Shown here in pieces: positions 37,634-47,800 of a DNA stretch of 64,000 nucleotides. Numbering within the stretch: the first letter of the stretch is position 1; each line of letters opens with the position of its first letter. Location of the stretch: the NCBI RefSeq assembly GCF_001183545.1, contig NZ_KQ236688.1, forward strand, positions 1,331,149-1,395,148. Direction: 5' to 3'. The translations under genes were made by a program, and so were the position numbers. Below the pieces are notes generated by a model, which was not told where the DNA came from, made no database searches, and saw nothing but the letters and a program-made list of their open reading frames with translations. The stretch is from Cellvibrio sp. pealriver. GTDB lineage: Bacteria > Pseudomonadota > Gammaproteobacteria > Pseudomonadales > Cellvibrionaceae.

Positions 37634-38341
37634 CTAGTCTGAATTACGGATGCGCTGACGCTTTTGCCACGAAACACTATCGCGCAAATAAACAGGTTGG
37701 GCATCAAGCACATTGACTATCTGCCCCTTCGTCCAGTGCTCTGCAGCGATGAGCGCAATATCGCCTGCATGGGGATGAATATCCATGACTATAGTCTTGG
37801 CAGCTGATGCTTGCATATCCGGATAATGCCAGCCTGAGCCTATACCCACAAAATGGCCACCCAATGACTGAACACGAGGATGATTAACCATTGCTTCCGG
37901 AGCCATCACATATTCATCACCAACAGCTTGAATATGACTATTTTCTGGCTTGAACACGCCCCAGTACACTTCATTCATTCGTGCATCCATCGCCGCGATT
38001 ATTGACTGCTGGTTATCGGGATTGGCACGGGTGTATGCTAAGGCCTGTGCCTCAAGCGTGGATACAGGAATGACAGGTAATTGGGTGCCAAACGCCAAGC
38101 CCTGGACTATACCGGCACAAATCCTTAAACCTGTAAATGAGCCCGGCCCGCGACCAAACGCAATCGCATCAAGCTCCTTTAAGGATATACCCGCTTGTTT
38201 GAGCAGCTCATCAACCATCGGGAGCAGTCTTTGAGTATGGCTCTTCGCAGCCAGCTCAAACAAACTGCTTAGCTGCCCTTGTTGATAAAGGGCAACAGAA
38301 CAAGCATCGGTAGAGGAATCCAAGGCAAGAATCAGGCTCAT
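37634..38341 (-). CDS. tsaB: tRNA threonylcarbamoyladenosine biosynthesis protein TsaB
   Basis: Partner of TsaD/TsaE in forming t6A37 in tRNAs that read ANN codons. The 235-residue actin-like ASKHA protein has [29 protein letters not shown] and the strongly conserved [13 protein letters not shown], which is the TsaB signature. It is downstream of adk, separated from it by a good terminator, and is followed 14 bp later by the M18 aminopeptidase gene. Confidence 0.94.
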   Translation of the reverse strand: MSLILALDSSTDACSVALYQQGQLSSLFELAAKSHTQRLLPMVDELLKQAGISLKELDAIAFGRGPGSFTGLRICAGIVQGLAFGTQLPVIPVSTLEAQALAYTRANPDNQQSIIAAMDARMNEVYWGVFKPENSHIQAVGDEYVMAPEAMVNHPRVQSLGGHFVGIGSGWHYPDMQASAAKTIVMDIHPHAGDIALIAAEHWTKGQIVNVLDAQPVYLRDSVSWQKRQRIRNSD

Positions 38342-38382
38342 AAATTAGAACAATCAATAAATACTGTAAAAATCGAAGGCAA

Positions 38383-38410
38383 AAAAATAGGCTCCGCAGA
38401 GCCTATTTTT
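38383..38410 (-). terminator. Intrinsic terminator after adk
   Basis: Arms 38383-38394 and 38399-38410 (AAAAATAGGCTC / GAGCCTATTTTT) pair around CGCA. On the minus strand it is followed by seven T. It separates adk from tsaB, leaving tsaB to need its own promoter or readthrough. Confidence 0.85.
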
Positions 38411-38426
38411 ACTGCAGTTCAGTCAC

Positions 38427-39113
<687 letters not shown>

Positions 39114-39305
39114 TCACAGCGACTGCTCTAAAACCCCGAAAATTGGCAACAAGATGCCCAATAAAAGAGGCGTTACGATACACGCCCATGACACCAATCA
39201 CAATATGCATGCTGATTCGCTTCCTAGCAAACCATCTAAAGGAGGTAAATTCTGATACAAAGACAAGCTGAATGTGACCTCATGATTAAATGCATCCTCA
39301 ATTTA

Positions 39306-39334
39306 TTGTCATATCAACAATTTCATCCTAGAAT
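39306..39334 (+). promoter_or_regulatory. Probable sigma-70 promoter of the Lrp-family gene
   Basis: TTGTCA (39306-39311), 17-base spacer, TAGAAT (39329-39334), ending 32 bases before the ATG. AT-rich sequence covers the region upstream, which is where an Lrp-type protein could autoregulate. Confidence 0.55.
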
Positions 39335-39366
39335 ACCTTATCTCCGTTACACCTCAGGAATAACCT

Positions 39367-39837
39367 ATGAGCAAGTCAGTTGAGCTCGATGAATACGATC
39401 GCAAAATTTTGCGTGCCCTTCAGGAAAATGCCGATTATTCAATGGCCGATTTAGGCAATATGATTGGTCTTTCGCACACACCATGTTGGCGTCGGCTAAA
39501 GCGACTGGAGGTTGAAGGAGTGATTCGGGGCAAAGTCACCTTACTTGACCCCAAGCTACTCAACCTTGGCGTGACCGTGCATGCCTATATCACCATCAAG
39601 AATCACGACGCACCTTCTCTCGAAGCATTTGAGGAGATGGTGCAAGCAATACCTGAAGTAGTTGAGTGCTATTCAACAAGTGGCGAAAAAGATTATGTAT
39701 TACGTGTCGTTGTAGAGAGCGTTGAACACTATGAGCGCTTGATGAAGCAAACCCTTATTCACTTGCCAAATATCGGATCAATCAATTCAGCCTTTGCATT
39801 AAAACAAGTAAAATTCACAACACAGTTGCCAATTTAA
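39367..39837 (+). CDS. Lrp/AsnC-family transcriptional regulator
   Basis: A 156-residue regulator. The N-terminal helix-turn-helix reads LDEYDRKILRALQENADYSMADLGNMIGLSHTPCWRRLKRLE. A C-terminal RAM/AsnC ligand domain follows (VTVHAYITIKN...VVECYSTSGEKDYVLRVV). TPCWRRLKRLE in the recognition helix is typical of Lrp-like proteins such as BkdR or DecR, not AsnC itself. It responds to an amino acid that cannot be told from sequence. Divergent from adk, convergent with the chemoreceptor across a bidirectional terminator. Confidence 0.9.
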   Translation: MSKSVELDEYDRKILRALQENADYSMADLGNMIGLSHTPCWRRLKRLEVEGVIRGKVTLLDPKLLNLGVTVHAYITIKNHDAPSLEAFEEMVQAIPEVVECYSTSGEKDYVLRVVVESVEHYERLMKQTLIHLPNIGSINSAFALKQVKFTTQLPI

Positions 39838-39861
39838 CTATACAAAATACATTTCCCAAAT

Positions 39862-39887
39862 AAAAAACCGGGCAAGCCCGGTTTTTT
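39862..39887. terminator. Bidirectional terminator between Lrp regulator and chemoreceptor
   Basis: AAAAAACCGGG (from 39862) and CCCGGTTTTTT (to 39887) form a stem around CAAG, with A and T runs on both sides. It lies between two convergent genes. Confidence 0.9.
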
Positions 39888-39906
39888 ATTTGCTACGTTT
39901 TTCTGC

Positions 39907-41547
39907 TTAGACTTTGAATTGCATGAGCATTTGCCGTAACTGAATTGATAATTCATTTAGATGCTGGCTTTGCTCCGCCGTTTTTGATGCGCCCTCTGCA
40001 GTATTCATTGCCAGTGAATTAATTTGAACCAGATTTTTATCAATTTCAGAAGTCACTGAACTTTGCTGTTCTGCAGCAGTAGCAATTTGCAATGTCATGT
40101 CCGAAATTTGTTTTACCGCTGTTCCAATACCAGTCAATGACTGCCCAGCCTCAGTTGCTGAGGCCACAGCGTCTGATGTCATGGTTGCACTACTACCCAT
40201 CGCATCTACTGCCCGCTGTACCCCCTGCTGCAATTGGCTCAGCATTCCGTGAATATCGGCTGTAGATTGCTGCGTACGGCTTGCAAGTGTACGCACTTCG
40301 TCCGCCACTACAGCAAAACCTCTACCCTGTTCACCAGCGCGGGCGGCTTCGATTGCAGCATTCAGTGCAAGTAAATTGGTTTGCTCCGCAACTCCACGAA
40401 TTACATCAATCACAGATGTTACATTTTTTGCTTCATTTTCCAGGCGCGACATAAACTCTGCCGTTTCTGTAATACGCACTGCCAATCCTTGCACATGCTC
40501 AACTGCAAGATGAATTCGTTCTTGTCCACGGTCGGTAATCGCTGTGGCTTCTTTTGTATTTTGCGCAGTATTGCTTGTGTTACGTGCAACTTCCTGAATA
40601 GCCATGGTTAATTCATTCACTGCTGTGACCACCATGGTAATCGCATGGCACTGATCATCCGCTGCCCGCTGACTATTACTCGATACAACTAATAAAGATT
40701 CTGCTGCTTTTGATACCTCTGCTGCATTTACCAAAACGTCGCTAATAACGCGCTGCAGTTTCTCAATAAACTGATTTACATTGGCAGCAAGCTCACCCAA
40801 TTCATCTTTCGTATTAACGGGTAAACGAGCCGTTAAGTCGCCATCACCCTCAGCGATATTATGGATACGGTGACTGATTTGCCGCACTTGGCCAGCAACC
40901 AATACAGGTAAAAAGTATGCAGCCAAGCCGCTAACCAATGTTCCCAGAATGACTAAAACCAGCAATTGGGTTGAACTGCTATCCAAATCCTTATCGATTT
41001 GCACCGTAAATTCATCGACCTCTACAAGACGCTTCTCCTGGAGCTCATCAATATAATTACGCAAATGCTCAAAAGCTTCATGCGCGCTACCGTATGATTT
41101 TTCACGCGCAGCTGCACGGCTTGCATCATCACTCAGACGCGCAGTATTAATAACGTCAGCTGCCTGGATTTTCCACGCATTATACCGGCGGGTGAATTCC
41201 TCTCGCTCTGCAGAAGTGGCAGTTTCAGATATATCAAGTGATTGATACACACGGTCATAAGCTTGCTTGGCGTTTTCACTCTGCTCTGTAAATAAGGATT
41301 GATGCTCGCTCGAATCCAATTGCAAGAGCGCTCTCTCGGCCGTTAATGATTGGTAAAGGTCTCTATCTGCCTGTATCAACAATTGAATTTCAGGCAAATT
41401 AACCTTGGCAATAGTGGTTGCGTTATTGCCTAACACTTTACTTGTGCTTATCGCATGCAGACCCATGTAGAGCACCAATACCACTAATAGCAATAAAGGC
41501 AGGGTGAGTTTTAAGCGGAGACTTAATCGTTGATACCAGCCAAACAT
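39907..41547 (-). CDS. Methyl-accepting chemotaxis protein with periplasmic four-helix domain
   Basis: A 546-residue receptor. Membrane segment at about 10-32, then a periplasmic helical sensor (about 35-190) containing AERALLQLDSSEHQ and AREKSYGSAHEAFEHLRNYI, which resembles 4HB_MCP. A second membrane segment (about 192-215) leads to HAMP (IAEGDGDLTARLPVNTKDELGELAANVNQF). The signalling hairpin holds [23 protein letters not shown]. Ligand unknown. No CheB/CheR pentapeptide is apparent at the C-terminus. Solitary gene, far from any che cluster in this window. Confidence 0.92.
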   Translation of the reverse strand: MFGWYQRLSLRLKLTLPLLLLVVLVLYMGLHAISTSKVLGNNATTIAKVNLPEIQLLIQADRDLYQSLTAERALLQLDSSEHQSLFTEQSENAKQAYDRVYQSLDISETATSAEREEFTRRYNAWKIQAADVINTARLSDDASRAAAREKSYGSAHEAFEHLRNYIDELQEKRLVEVDEFTVQIDKDLDSSSTQLLVLVILGTLVSGLAAYFLPVLVAGQVRQISHRIHNIAEGDGDLTARLPVNTKDELGELAANVNQFIEKLQRVISDVLVNAAEVSKAAESLLVVSSNSQRAADDQCHAITMVVTAVNELTMAIQEVARNTSNTAQNTKEATAITDRGQERIHLAVEHVQGLAVRITETAEFMSRLENEAKNVTSVIDVIRGVAEQTNLLALNAAIEAARAGEQGRGFAVVADEVRTLASRTQQSTADIHGMLSQLQQGVQRAVDAMGSSATMTSDAVASATEAGQSLTGIGTAVKQISDMTLQIATAAEQQSSVTSEIDKNLVQINSLAMNTAEGASKTAEQSQHLNELSIQLRQMLMQFKV

Positions 41548-41580
41548 GGCAAAACCTCTTTGTACTTTTCAGTTGTCATA

Positions 41581-41599
41581 ATTGGCTTAAATAGCCAAT
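41581..41599. repeat. Inverted repeat in the chemoreceptor/GabD intergenic space
   Basis: ATTGGCT (41581-41587) and AGCCAAT (41593-41599) form a perfect 7-bp inverted repeat 34 bases ahead of the chemoreceptor start. It is followed by a TAGACT/AGTCTA palindrome. Could be a weak terminator for the gabD-type gene or an operator; no T run argues for the latter. Confidence 0.35.
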
Positions 41600-41695
41600 A
41601 GACTAAGTCTAGTAACGTTTGATGAATTTGCTACATAGGGAAATAGAGGGAGGGGTAAATTACGCGTACTTTTGATGTTATGTGAATAGGAGTAT

Positions 41696-43180
41696 TTAAA
41701 TTTGTTCGCAAATGTATTTAATCTCAAGATAGTCGGCAATGCCGTAATGAGAGCCTTCCCTCCCCCACCCAGAGTGTTTGACTCCACCAAACGGAGCCAT
41801 TGCATTTGAAATAGTGCCGGTATTAATACCTAACATACCTGTGGCCAATATTTCAGACATTTTTTTTATTCTTTTTGAATCGCGAGTAAAACAATAAGCA
41901 GCCAATCCGTAATCAGTATCATTGGCAAGTTTGGCCACCTCCTCATCAGAGTCAAAAGGGAGTATAGCCACTACCGGGCCAAAAATTTCTTGCGTCAATA
42001 AAAGTGAATCATCTGCAATATTATTTAACACTGTAGGAGGGTAATAAGAGCCTATCGCGAGAAGGGTTTTATCAAGATCGGCCTGATAAGTAATTCGAGC
42101 CCCTTTTTTTAAAGCGTCATCGACCAATGACTGTACTTTTTTAACTGCCGACCTGGAAATTAAAGGACCTATTTTTGTTTCACTTGCCACACCATTACCA
42201 ATGGTCAATGACTGCATCGCTTGTATCAATTTGGCACAAAAAACACTTTGAATATTACGATGAATATAAAATCGATTGGCGCACACACAAGTTTGTCCTG
42301 CATTGCGAAACTTGGAGGCCATAGCTCCTGCTACAGCGGCATCGAGATCAGCATCTTCAAATACGATAAAAGGTGCATTGCCACCAAGCTCCAGCGTAAT
42401 GCGCTTCACATCCTCTGCGCACTGCTGGATTAATATTTTTCCAACTCTTGTAGAGCCAGTGAACGAAAGCTTACGCACAAGTTTGTTCGATGAAAACTCA
42501 ATTCCGATAGCAGATGCGTCCGTGGATGGAACGATATTAATAACGCCTGCAGGAATACCTGCCTCTTCCGCTAACCACGCAAGCGCTAACGCCGAGAGTG
42601 GTGTTTCAGCGGCCGGCTTTGCTACAACAGCACAACCAGCAGCCAAAGCAGGTGCCAGCTTGCGTGCCAGCATGGCATTAGGAAAATTCCAAGGTGTTAT
42701 TGCGGCTACTACACCCACCGGCTGCTTAATTACCATTATCCGTTGGTCAGGATGTTGCGGTGCGATGATATCTCCGTAGATGCGCTTCGCTTCTTCGGCA
42801 AACCATTCAATATAGCTTGCACCATAAGCAATTTCAGCACGAGCCTCAGTTAAAGGCTTGCCTTGTTCCAGCGTCAGGATCAGCGCTAAATCATCCGAGT
42901 GTTTCAACACCAAAGCATGCCATGCATGTAACAAACGGCTTCGTTCCTGTACTGGTTTTTGCATCCAGTTCGACTGAGCTTGAGCAGCAGCAACAATTGC
43001 CCTGCGCGCCTCTTCTACACCAGCATCAGCAACATTAGTAAGCAACTCCCCAGTGGCAGGATTTATAACCGGGAAATATTTTTTTGAATCCGACTCGCAC
43101 CACTCGCCCCCAATTAATGCGCATGTACGGATAAGAAATGGATTGCAAAGCTCGGTAATGGGCATGTAGGAATTATCCAT
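41696..43180 (-). CDS. gabD: NAD(P)+-dependent succinate-semialdehyde dehydrogenase (GabD type)
   Basis: A 494-residue aldehyde dehydrogenase. It has ITPWNFPNAMLARKLAPALAAGC, the glutamate motif TLELGGNAPFIVF, the cysteine motif NAGQTCVCANR, and KHSGWGREGSHYGIADYLEIKYIC at the end, a GabD-family C-terminus. The known reaction is oxidation of succinate semialdehyde to succinate in GABA or polyamine breakdown. No gabT lies nearby, so the true substrate is less certain. It begins 11 bp after the antiporter gene's stop on the same strand, perhaps cotranscribed by readthrough. Confidence 0.85.
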   Translation of the reverse strand: MDNSYMPITELCNPFLIRTCALIGGEWCESDSKKYFPVINPATGELLTNVADAGVEEARRAIVAAAQAQSNWMQKPVQERSRLLHAWHALVLKHSDDLALILTLEQGKPLTEARAEIAYGASYIEWFAEEAKRIYGDIIAPQHPDQRIMVIKQPVGVVAAITPWNFPNAMLARKLAPALAAGCAVVAKPAAETPLSALALAWLAEEAGIPAGVINIVPSTDASAIGIEFSSNKLVRKLSFTGSTRVGKILIQQCAEDVKRITLELGGNAPFIVFEDADLDAAVAGAMASKFRNAGQTCVCANRFYIHRNIQSVFCAKLIQAMQSLTIGNGVASETKIGPLISRSAVKKVQSLVDDALKKGARITYQADLDKTLLAIGSYYPPTVLNNIADDSLLLTQEIFGPVVAILPFDSDEEVAKLANDTDYGLAAYCFTRDSKRIKKMSEILATGMLGINTGTISNAMAPFGGVKHSGWGREGSHYGIADYLEIKYICEQI

Positions 43181-43191
43181 GGCTGTACAAT

Positions 43192-44910
43192 TTATTTTGC
43201 AATAGGCTTAACACCAACCTTACGCACACTGTTGCCCTCTACCTCAGCGATAGTCCACAACATGCCACTCCATTCTGATTTATCGCCCACTACCGGCTTG
43301 CCCCCCACCATCTCAGTGATTAATTCACCCAGCGTGGTGTGCATTTCATAGCCCTTCATATCAAGGCGATAAAGCATTGCGAGATCTCGTAATTCAGCAT
43401 CACCTTGAATAATAAAATCACCAAAGAAGCTGACATCCAGAGTGCGTTTGGGTGCTTCACTGAATAAACGCCCTAATGCAGGCAAATCATGGTCATGGCC
43501 TACCACACATAAAATATCTCCAGCCATCAGAGTGGTACTACCCGACGGGTGAAGTAATTCCTTATCGCGAAATAAAGCAGCAATACGCGTATTTTCCGGC
43601 ATTTTCAGTTCACGCAATGCTGCGCCTATACACCACTTCTCAGCCCCCAGCTTGTAAATAAACATTTCCCATTGGCTGGTCACATGAATTTCAAGGCCTG
43701 CACGCGATATAGGGGATGGAACTGCGGGTACAACCACATTGGCTTTTTTAGCTGCAAAACCCAGTGTTGTTCCCTGTACCAACAATGACACCAGTACGAT
43801 AAAAAAGGCCACATTGAAAAAGAGTTGGGCATTTTCCAAACCAGCCATCAGCGGGAAAACCGCTAGAATTACCGGCACAGCTCCGCGCAGCCCAACCCAT
43901 GAAATAAATGTACGCTCTTTAAGGTTGAAACTGCGGAAAGGCAAAAGACCAACAAAAATAGATAACGGACGAGCAAATAAAATCATCCACAAAGATAACA
44001 ACAGCGCTGGAATAGCTATAGGAAGTAACTGACTAGGCGTAAGCAACAAACCTAACACCAGAAACATACCGATCTGGCTCAACCAAGCCAAACCATCAAA
44101 CATATGTAAAATGCCATGGCGATTACGAATCGGGCGATTACCTAATAACAAACCGCACACGTACACAGTCAGAATTCCGCTACCACCAAAAAAGCTTGAT
44201 AACGCAAACAGCATAATTCCGCCGCTTACTGCCAGCAACGGATACAGTCCATCGGCAATAGTCAGACGGTTGATCAGTTGTAACAACAACCAACCTCCCC
44301 CCAGCCCCAAAGCGATACCAATACCAAACTGCTGTATAAAACTGCCCAATACACCCCAGGTAAATTGGGTCTGGCCTGCTGCAATCATGGCAATTAATGT
44401 AACGGTAAGAAATACCGCCATTGGATCATTACTACCCGATTCAATTTCCAAAGTTGAACCAACGCGTTCGTTCAAGCCCTTACCATTGAGTAGATTAAAT
44501 ACCACTGCGGCATCGGTCGAGCCTACAATCGCGCCTATCAGCAAGCCCTCTATCAAAGACAAATCAAACAACCAAGCCGCTGCAATACCGGTTAATCCAG
44601 AGGTAATCACAACGCCGACTGTAGCCAGTGACAATGCTGGCCAAAGCGCCACGCGGAAAGTTGTCGTGCGGGTACGCATGCCGCCATCAAGTAAGATGAT
44701 GGCCAATGCCAGGTTGCTCACCAAGTAAGCAGTAGAGTAGTCATTAAACACAATGCCACCGGGACCATCGACTCCCGCCATCATCCCAACTGCCAGGAAG
44801 ATAACCAGAATAGGAACCCCAACGCGGGTAGAAATTGAGCTAAGCAAAATACTGGCAGCAACCAGTAGTGCCCCCACCAGCAAGATGTTATTGATAGTGA
44901 CTGTGTCCAA
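43192..44910 (-). CDS. Potassium/proton antiporter, NhaP2/CvrA type
   Basis: A 572-residue CPA1 cation:proton antiporter with about 12 membrane segments over residues 8-395. [14 protein letters not shown] and [12 protein letters not shown] carry the conserved acidic transport residues, and [18 protein letters not shown] is family-typical. The cytoplasmic tail has a TrkA-C/RCK-type domain ([34 protein letters not shown]) followed by a CorC-HlyC-like module. Such tails gate transport by nucleotide or ion binding. Probably exports K+ in exchange for H+; ion specificity is inferred from the family. Confidence 0.9.
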   Translation of the reverse strand: MDTVTINNILLVGALLVAASILLSSISTRVGVPILVIFLAVGMMAGVDGPGGIVFNDYSTAYLVSNLALAIILLDGGMRTRTTTFRVALWPALSLATVGVVITSGLTGIAAAWLFDLSLIEGLLIGAIVGSTDAAVVFNLLNGKGLNERVGSTLEIESGSNDPMAVFLTVTLIAMIAAGQTQFTWGVLGSFIQQFGIGIALGLGGGWLLLQLINRLTIADGLYPLLAVSGGIMLFALSSFFGGSGILTVYVCGLLLGNRPIRNRHGILHMFDGLAWLSQIGMFLVLGLLLTPSQLLPIAIPALLLSLWMILFARPLSIFVGLLPFRSFNLKERTFISWVGLRGAVPVILAVFPLMAGLENAQLFFNVAFFIVLVSLLVQGTTLGFAAKKANVVVPAVPSPISRAGLEIHVTSQWEMFIYKLGAEKWCIGAALRELKMPENTRIAALFRDKELLHPSGSTTLMAGDILCVVGHDHDLPALGRLFSEAPKRTLDVSFFGDFIIQGDAELRDLAMLYRLDMKGYEMHTTLGELITEMVGGKPVVGDKSEWSGMLWTIAEVEGNSVRKVGVKPIAK

Positions 44911-44952
44911 AAAATAACCCTTTTAAAGAATTCCAATAAAAACAAATACTAA

Positions 44953-44979
44953 GCTGCAGTGATTGTAACCTGATGCAGC
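44953..44979. repeat. Inverted repeat upstream of the antiporter gene
   Basis: GCTGCA (44953-44958) and TGCAGC (44974-44979), perfect 6-bp arms about 43 bases before the antiporter start, in the 210-bp divergent region shared with rnb. Possible operator; no supporting data. Confidence 0.3.
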
Positions 44980-45120
44980 CAGATACTGTCAAAAGACTCG
45001 CCGTTAACAATGAGTAAAGCCTATATCTGTGAAAAAAAATAGCTGCCCCATATTTGCGCAACAGCACCGGCAATTCCAGCTATAATCGCGCCATAATCCT
45101 TACTTAATAAGTTGTACCTC

Positions 45121-47118
45121 ATGCTCAATAAAGATGCCCTGCAACAACTCGCTCAACTCAAGTCTGCTATCGCAGTTAGTAAAGACATTGCCCAAGGACT
45201 CGTACGCACTACCACCAAACGTTTTGGCTTTTTACTGTTAGATGATGGCCGCGAAGCATTTATCGATCCGGACCAAATGATGCGAGTATTGCCAGATGAT
45301 CGAGTAGAAGCAGAAATCACCACCAATAACAAAGGCCAATTCGAGGCAAAACTGCTCAAATTGATCGCGCCGGGCTTGCAAGAATTTGTCGGTCGCTATG
45401 TCAATAAAGGTGCTGCTGATTTTGTTGAGCCCGATGTAAACAATTTCAACCGCTGGCTGTTTATTCCTCCGCAAGAACGCAAAGGCTATAAAGTGGGCGA
45501 TTTAATCCACTGCACCGTTGCGCGCCACCCGTTTAGCAATGATGGCAAAGTACAAATCCATATTCTTAATCGCATAGGAACGCTCGATGAACCCGGCGTA
45601 GAAAGTCGTTACAGCATCGCCAAATTCCAAATTCCTTTCGAGTGGCCAGCAGCTGCACAAACGCAAGCAGGGGGTATTAATTGGTCTCCACTTACATTTG
45701 AAAATGATGAACAGGATTTAACTCACCTACCCTTTGTCACAATAGATTCAGAAAACACACGCGACATGGATGACGCAATCTACATCGCACCCAATGACAA
45801 TGGCTGGGAATTGCTTACTGCAATTGCAGATCCAAGCAAGCACATCGAATTTGATAGCCCGCTTGAGCAAACAGCACGTACCCGCGCCAGTACGCATTAC
45901 TTACTTGGACAGACCGTCACTATGCTGCCGGTTGATCTTTCGCATGACACCTACTCTTTGGTGCCCGAACAAAAACGGCCCGCATTAGTGTGCAAAATGC
46001 AAATTCAACGCGATGGCACCATCAGTTCTTTCACTTTTCTTGAAGCACAAATTCGTTCTCATCACAAACTAAGCTACCAAGGTGTATATGATGCACTTAT
46101 GGAAACAAGCGAATCATCGCTTGGTGCACCCGCTTTTATTCATAATATGCTGATGGAGTTGAAGGGATGTGCGCAAGCGCGTGCACAATACCGTCAAAAT
46201 AACGCATTGATGATGGAAGAGCGCCCAGATTATTCTTTTGTATTGAATGAACAGAAAAAAATTGACCACATTGAAAAGCGCGAACGCAATATTGCACATC
46301 GGATGATCGAGGAGGCCATGCTGGCAACCAATTTATGTGCTGGTGAACTATTTTTGCAGCATCCCGGTTATGGAATATTCTCAGGACACATAGGTTTTCG
46401 CCCTGAGCGCGTTAATGATGCATTAGCATTAATTCAGGAAGATCGTCCTGATTTAAGCCCGGGCGACCTTACACAATTGGATGCATTTACAACGCTGTTT
46501 CGCGAATTGCGCTCGAACCCCACCAACCATCCTGCGAGTAGCGCATTACATTCATTACTGCAGCGCATGCTGCAAGCAGGCTCACTTACCTTTGAGCCAA
46601 CCCCTCATTTTGGGCTGGGTTTTAAGGCTTATGCGATGGCGACCTCACCCATTCGTCGTTACAACGATTTATTCAACCATATCGCCATCAAACGCATTTT
46701 ACGGGGCGAACAGCCCATCGACATCCACGACAAAAAACAATTCACAGAAGCCCTGCAAAACCAGCTCAATAATGGTCGTCAAGCAGCCCGTTACACTGAA
46801 GCTTGGTTGGGCTGCCAGTATGCAGCACAGCATATTGGCAGCCTGCATCAAGGTAGCATTGCATTAGTGAATTCGTTCGGCTTGGGTATTAAATTGGATG
46901 ACTGGGGGTTAGATGGATATGCACTGCTGACATCCAAGGATAGCGAGATTAAAGCGCAGTTTGATTCGCGCCGCCTAAGCCTGACTATTGAAGGAAAAAC
47001 CTGGCGCCTGGACGATAAAGTGTACGTTTTGATAAAGGATGTCGACATTGAAAAACGTAAAATCGGATTGGAAATTGTTAGCGAAGAAACGGCACAGCGC
47101 TTGAGCGCATGGCTTTAA
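45121..47118 (+). CDS. rnb: Exoribonuclease II (RNase II/R family)
   Basis: Processive 3'-5' RNA exonuclease of 665 residues. An N-terminal cold-shock-like domain precedes the RNB catalytic domain, which begins near residue 205. The magnesium site is in DSENTRDMDDAIY (Asp209, Asp215, Asp217, Asp218). MATSPIRRYNDLFNH is the later RNB signature, and a C-terminal S1-like domain follows. The length fits RNase II better than RNase R. I use ATG 45121 in preference to the TTG at 45112. A TATAAT lies at about 45081. EVE gene follows after 27 bp. Confidence 0.9.
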   Translation: MLNKDALQQLAQLKSAIAVSKDIAQGLVRTTTKRFGFLLLDDGREAFIDPDQMMRVLPDDRVEAEITTNNKGQFEAKLLKLIAPGLQEFVGRYVNKGAADFVEPDVNNFNRWLFIPPQERKGYKVGDLIHCTVARHPFSNDGKVQIHILNRIGTLDEPGVESRYSIAKFQIPFEWPAAAQTQAGGINWSPLTFENDEQDLTHLPFVTIDSENTRDMDDAIYIAPNDNGWELLTAIADPSKHIEFDSPLEQTARTRASTHYLLGQTVTMLPVDLSHDTYSLVPEQKRPALVCKMQIQRDGTISSFTFLEAQIRSHHKLSYQGVYDALMETSESSLGAPAFIHNMLMELKGCAQARAQYRQNNALMMEERPDYSFVLNEQKKIDHIEKRERNIAHRMIEEAMLATNLCAGELFLQHPGYGIFSGHIGFRPERVNDALALIQEDRPDLSPGDLTQLDAFTTLFRELRSNPTNHPASSALHSLLQRMLQAGSLTFEPTPHFGLGFKAYAMATSPIRRYNDLFNHIAIKRILRGEQPIDIHDKKQFTEALQNQLNNGRQAARYTEAWLGCQYAAQHIGSLHQGSIALVNSFGLGIKLDDWGLDGYALLTSKDSEIKAQFDSRRLSLTIEGKTWRLDDKVYVLIKDVDIEKRKIGLEIVSEETAQRLSAWL

Positions 47119-47145
47119 TTAACATCTGCTCAAAAGAGATGGGCT

Positions 47146-47622
47146 ATGACACAACAATATTGGCTATTCAAGGCAGAACCCCATATTTATGGCATAGATC
47201 ATCTCGCTTCGGCACCAAACAAAACTGGCCGCTGGGATGGCATTCGCAATTATCAAGCAAGAAATTTTTTGCGCGATCAAGTAAAGCTTGGGGATGAAGT
47301 CTTTATCTACCACAGTAGCTGCAAACATGTCGGCATTGTTGGGATTGCAAAAATCGTGAGAACGGCCTACCCGGATCCCACACAATTTAATCCGGAAAGT
47401 GATTATTACGACCCAAAATCAACCCCGGAAAATCCGCGCTGGTTTTCAGTGGATATCAAGCTCACCAAAAGATTTTCCCGATTGATCTCACTAGCTGAAA
47501 TCAAAGTACAGCCTGGACTGGAAAATATGGTGCTCGTCAAGCAAGGTCGCTTATCTACGCAACCCGTGACACCATCAGAATGGAAGTTAATATCCGGGCT
47601 CGCCAGCACTCAAACACCATAG
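47146..47622 (+). CDS. EVE (PUA-like) domain protein
   Basis: A 158-residue single-domain protein beginning YWLFKAEPHIYGIDHLA, the typical EVE opening. It then has WDGIRNYQARNFLRDQVKLGDEVFIYHSSCKHVGIVGIAKIV and YDPKSTPENPRWFSVDIKL. EVE domains belong to the PUA/YTH fold and bind modified nucleotides in DNA or RNA; single-domain bacterial members have no settled role. It follows rnb by 27 bp and ends in a strong terminator, so it is likely cotranscribed with the exoribonuclease. Confidence 0.92.
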   Translation: MTQQYWLFKAEPHIYGIDHLASAPNKTGRWDGIRNYQARNFLRDQVKLGDEVFIYHSSCKHVGIVGIAKIVRTAYPDPTQFNPESDYYDPKSTPENPRWFSVDIKLTKRFSRLISLAEIKVQPGLENMVLVKQGRLSTQPVTPSEWKLISGLASTQTP

Positions 47623-47730
47623 TATTTGGCCGCACTGACTCAACTGTATCGTACATTCACAATTATATCGAAACCGGATTTCGAGTCCGTTTAGGGTTGC
47701 TGGGGCTTGGTTTGGCTCGTCGTAGACAAA

Positions 47731-47770
47731 AAAATCTCAAGTAAAAACAAAAAATCTCAAGCAAAAACAA
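47731..47770. repeat. Two 20-bp direct repeats
   Basis: AAAATCTCAAGYAAAAACAA occurs at 47731-47750 and 47751-47770 with a single T/C difference. The second copy runs into the terminator. No spacer and only two copies, so not a CRISPR. It looks like recent slippage or duplication of a terminator upstream arm. Confidence 0.6.
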
Positions 47771-47799
47771 AAAGGCCAGCAAAAATTGCTGGCCTTTTT
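47769..47799. terminator. Bidirectional terminator between the EVE gene and the desuccinylase-like gene
   Basis: Arms 47769-47782 and 47786-47799 (AAAAAGGCCAGCAA / TTGCTGGCCTTTTT) pair perfectly around AAA. Convergent genes on each side; the last bases lie just beyond the stop codon of the minus-strand gene. Confidence 0.92.
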
Positions 47800-47800
47800 A

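Noticed and set aside
39237..39246. Perfect Shine-Dalgarno-like TAAAGGAGGT between adk and the Lrp gene
   Set aside because: No ATG, GTG or TTG lies at usable spacing and no coding frame follows; the region is the Lrp promoter area.
42276..42779. Long antisense frame opposite the GabD-type gene
   Set aside because: Mirror of a strongly conserved dehydrogenase; no ribosome-binding site and no recognisable domain.
44111..44728. 205-codon frame opposite the antiporter gene
   Set aside because: Proline- and asparagine-rich complement of membrane segments, not a protein-like sequence.
47731..47770. Possible CRISPR-like direct repeats
   Set aside because: Only two contiguous copies, no spacers, no cas genes.
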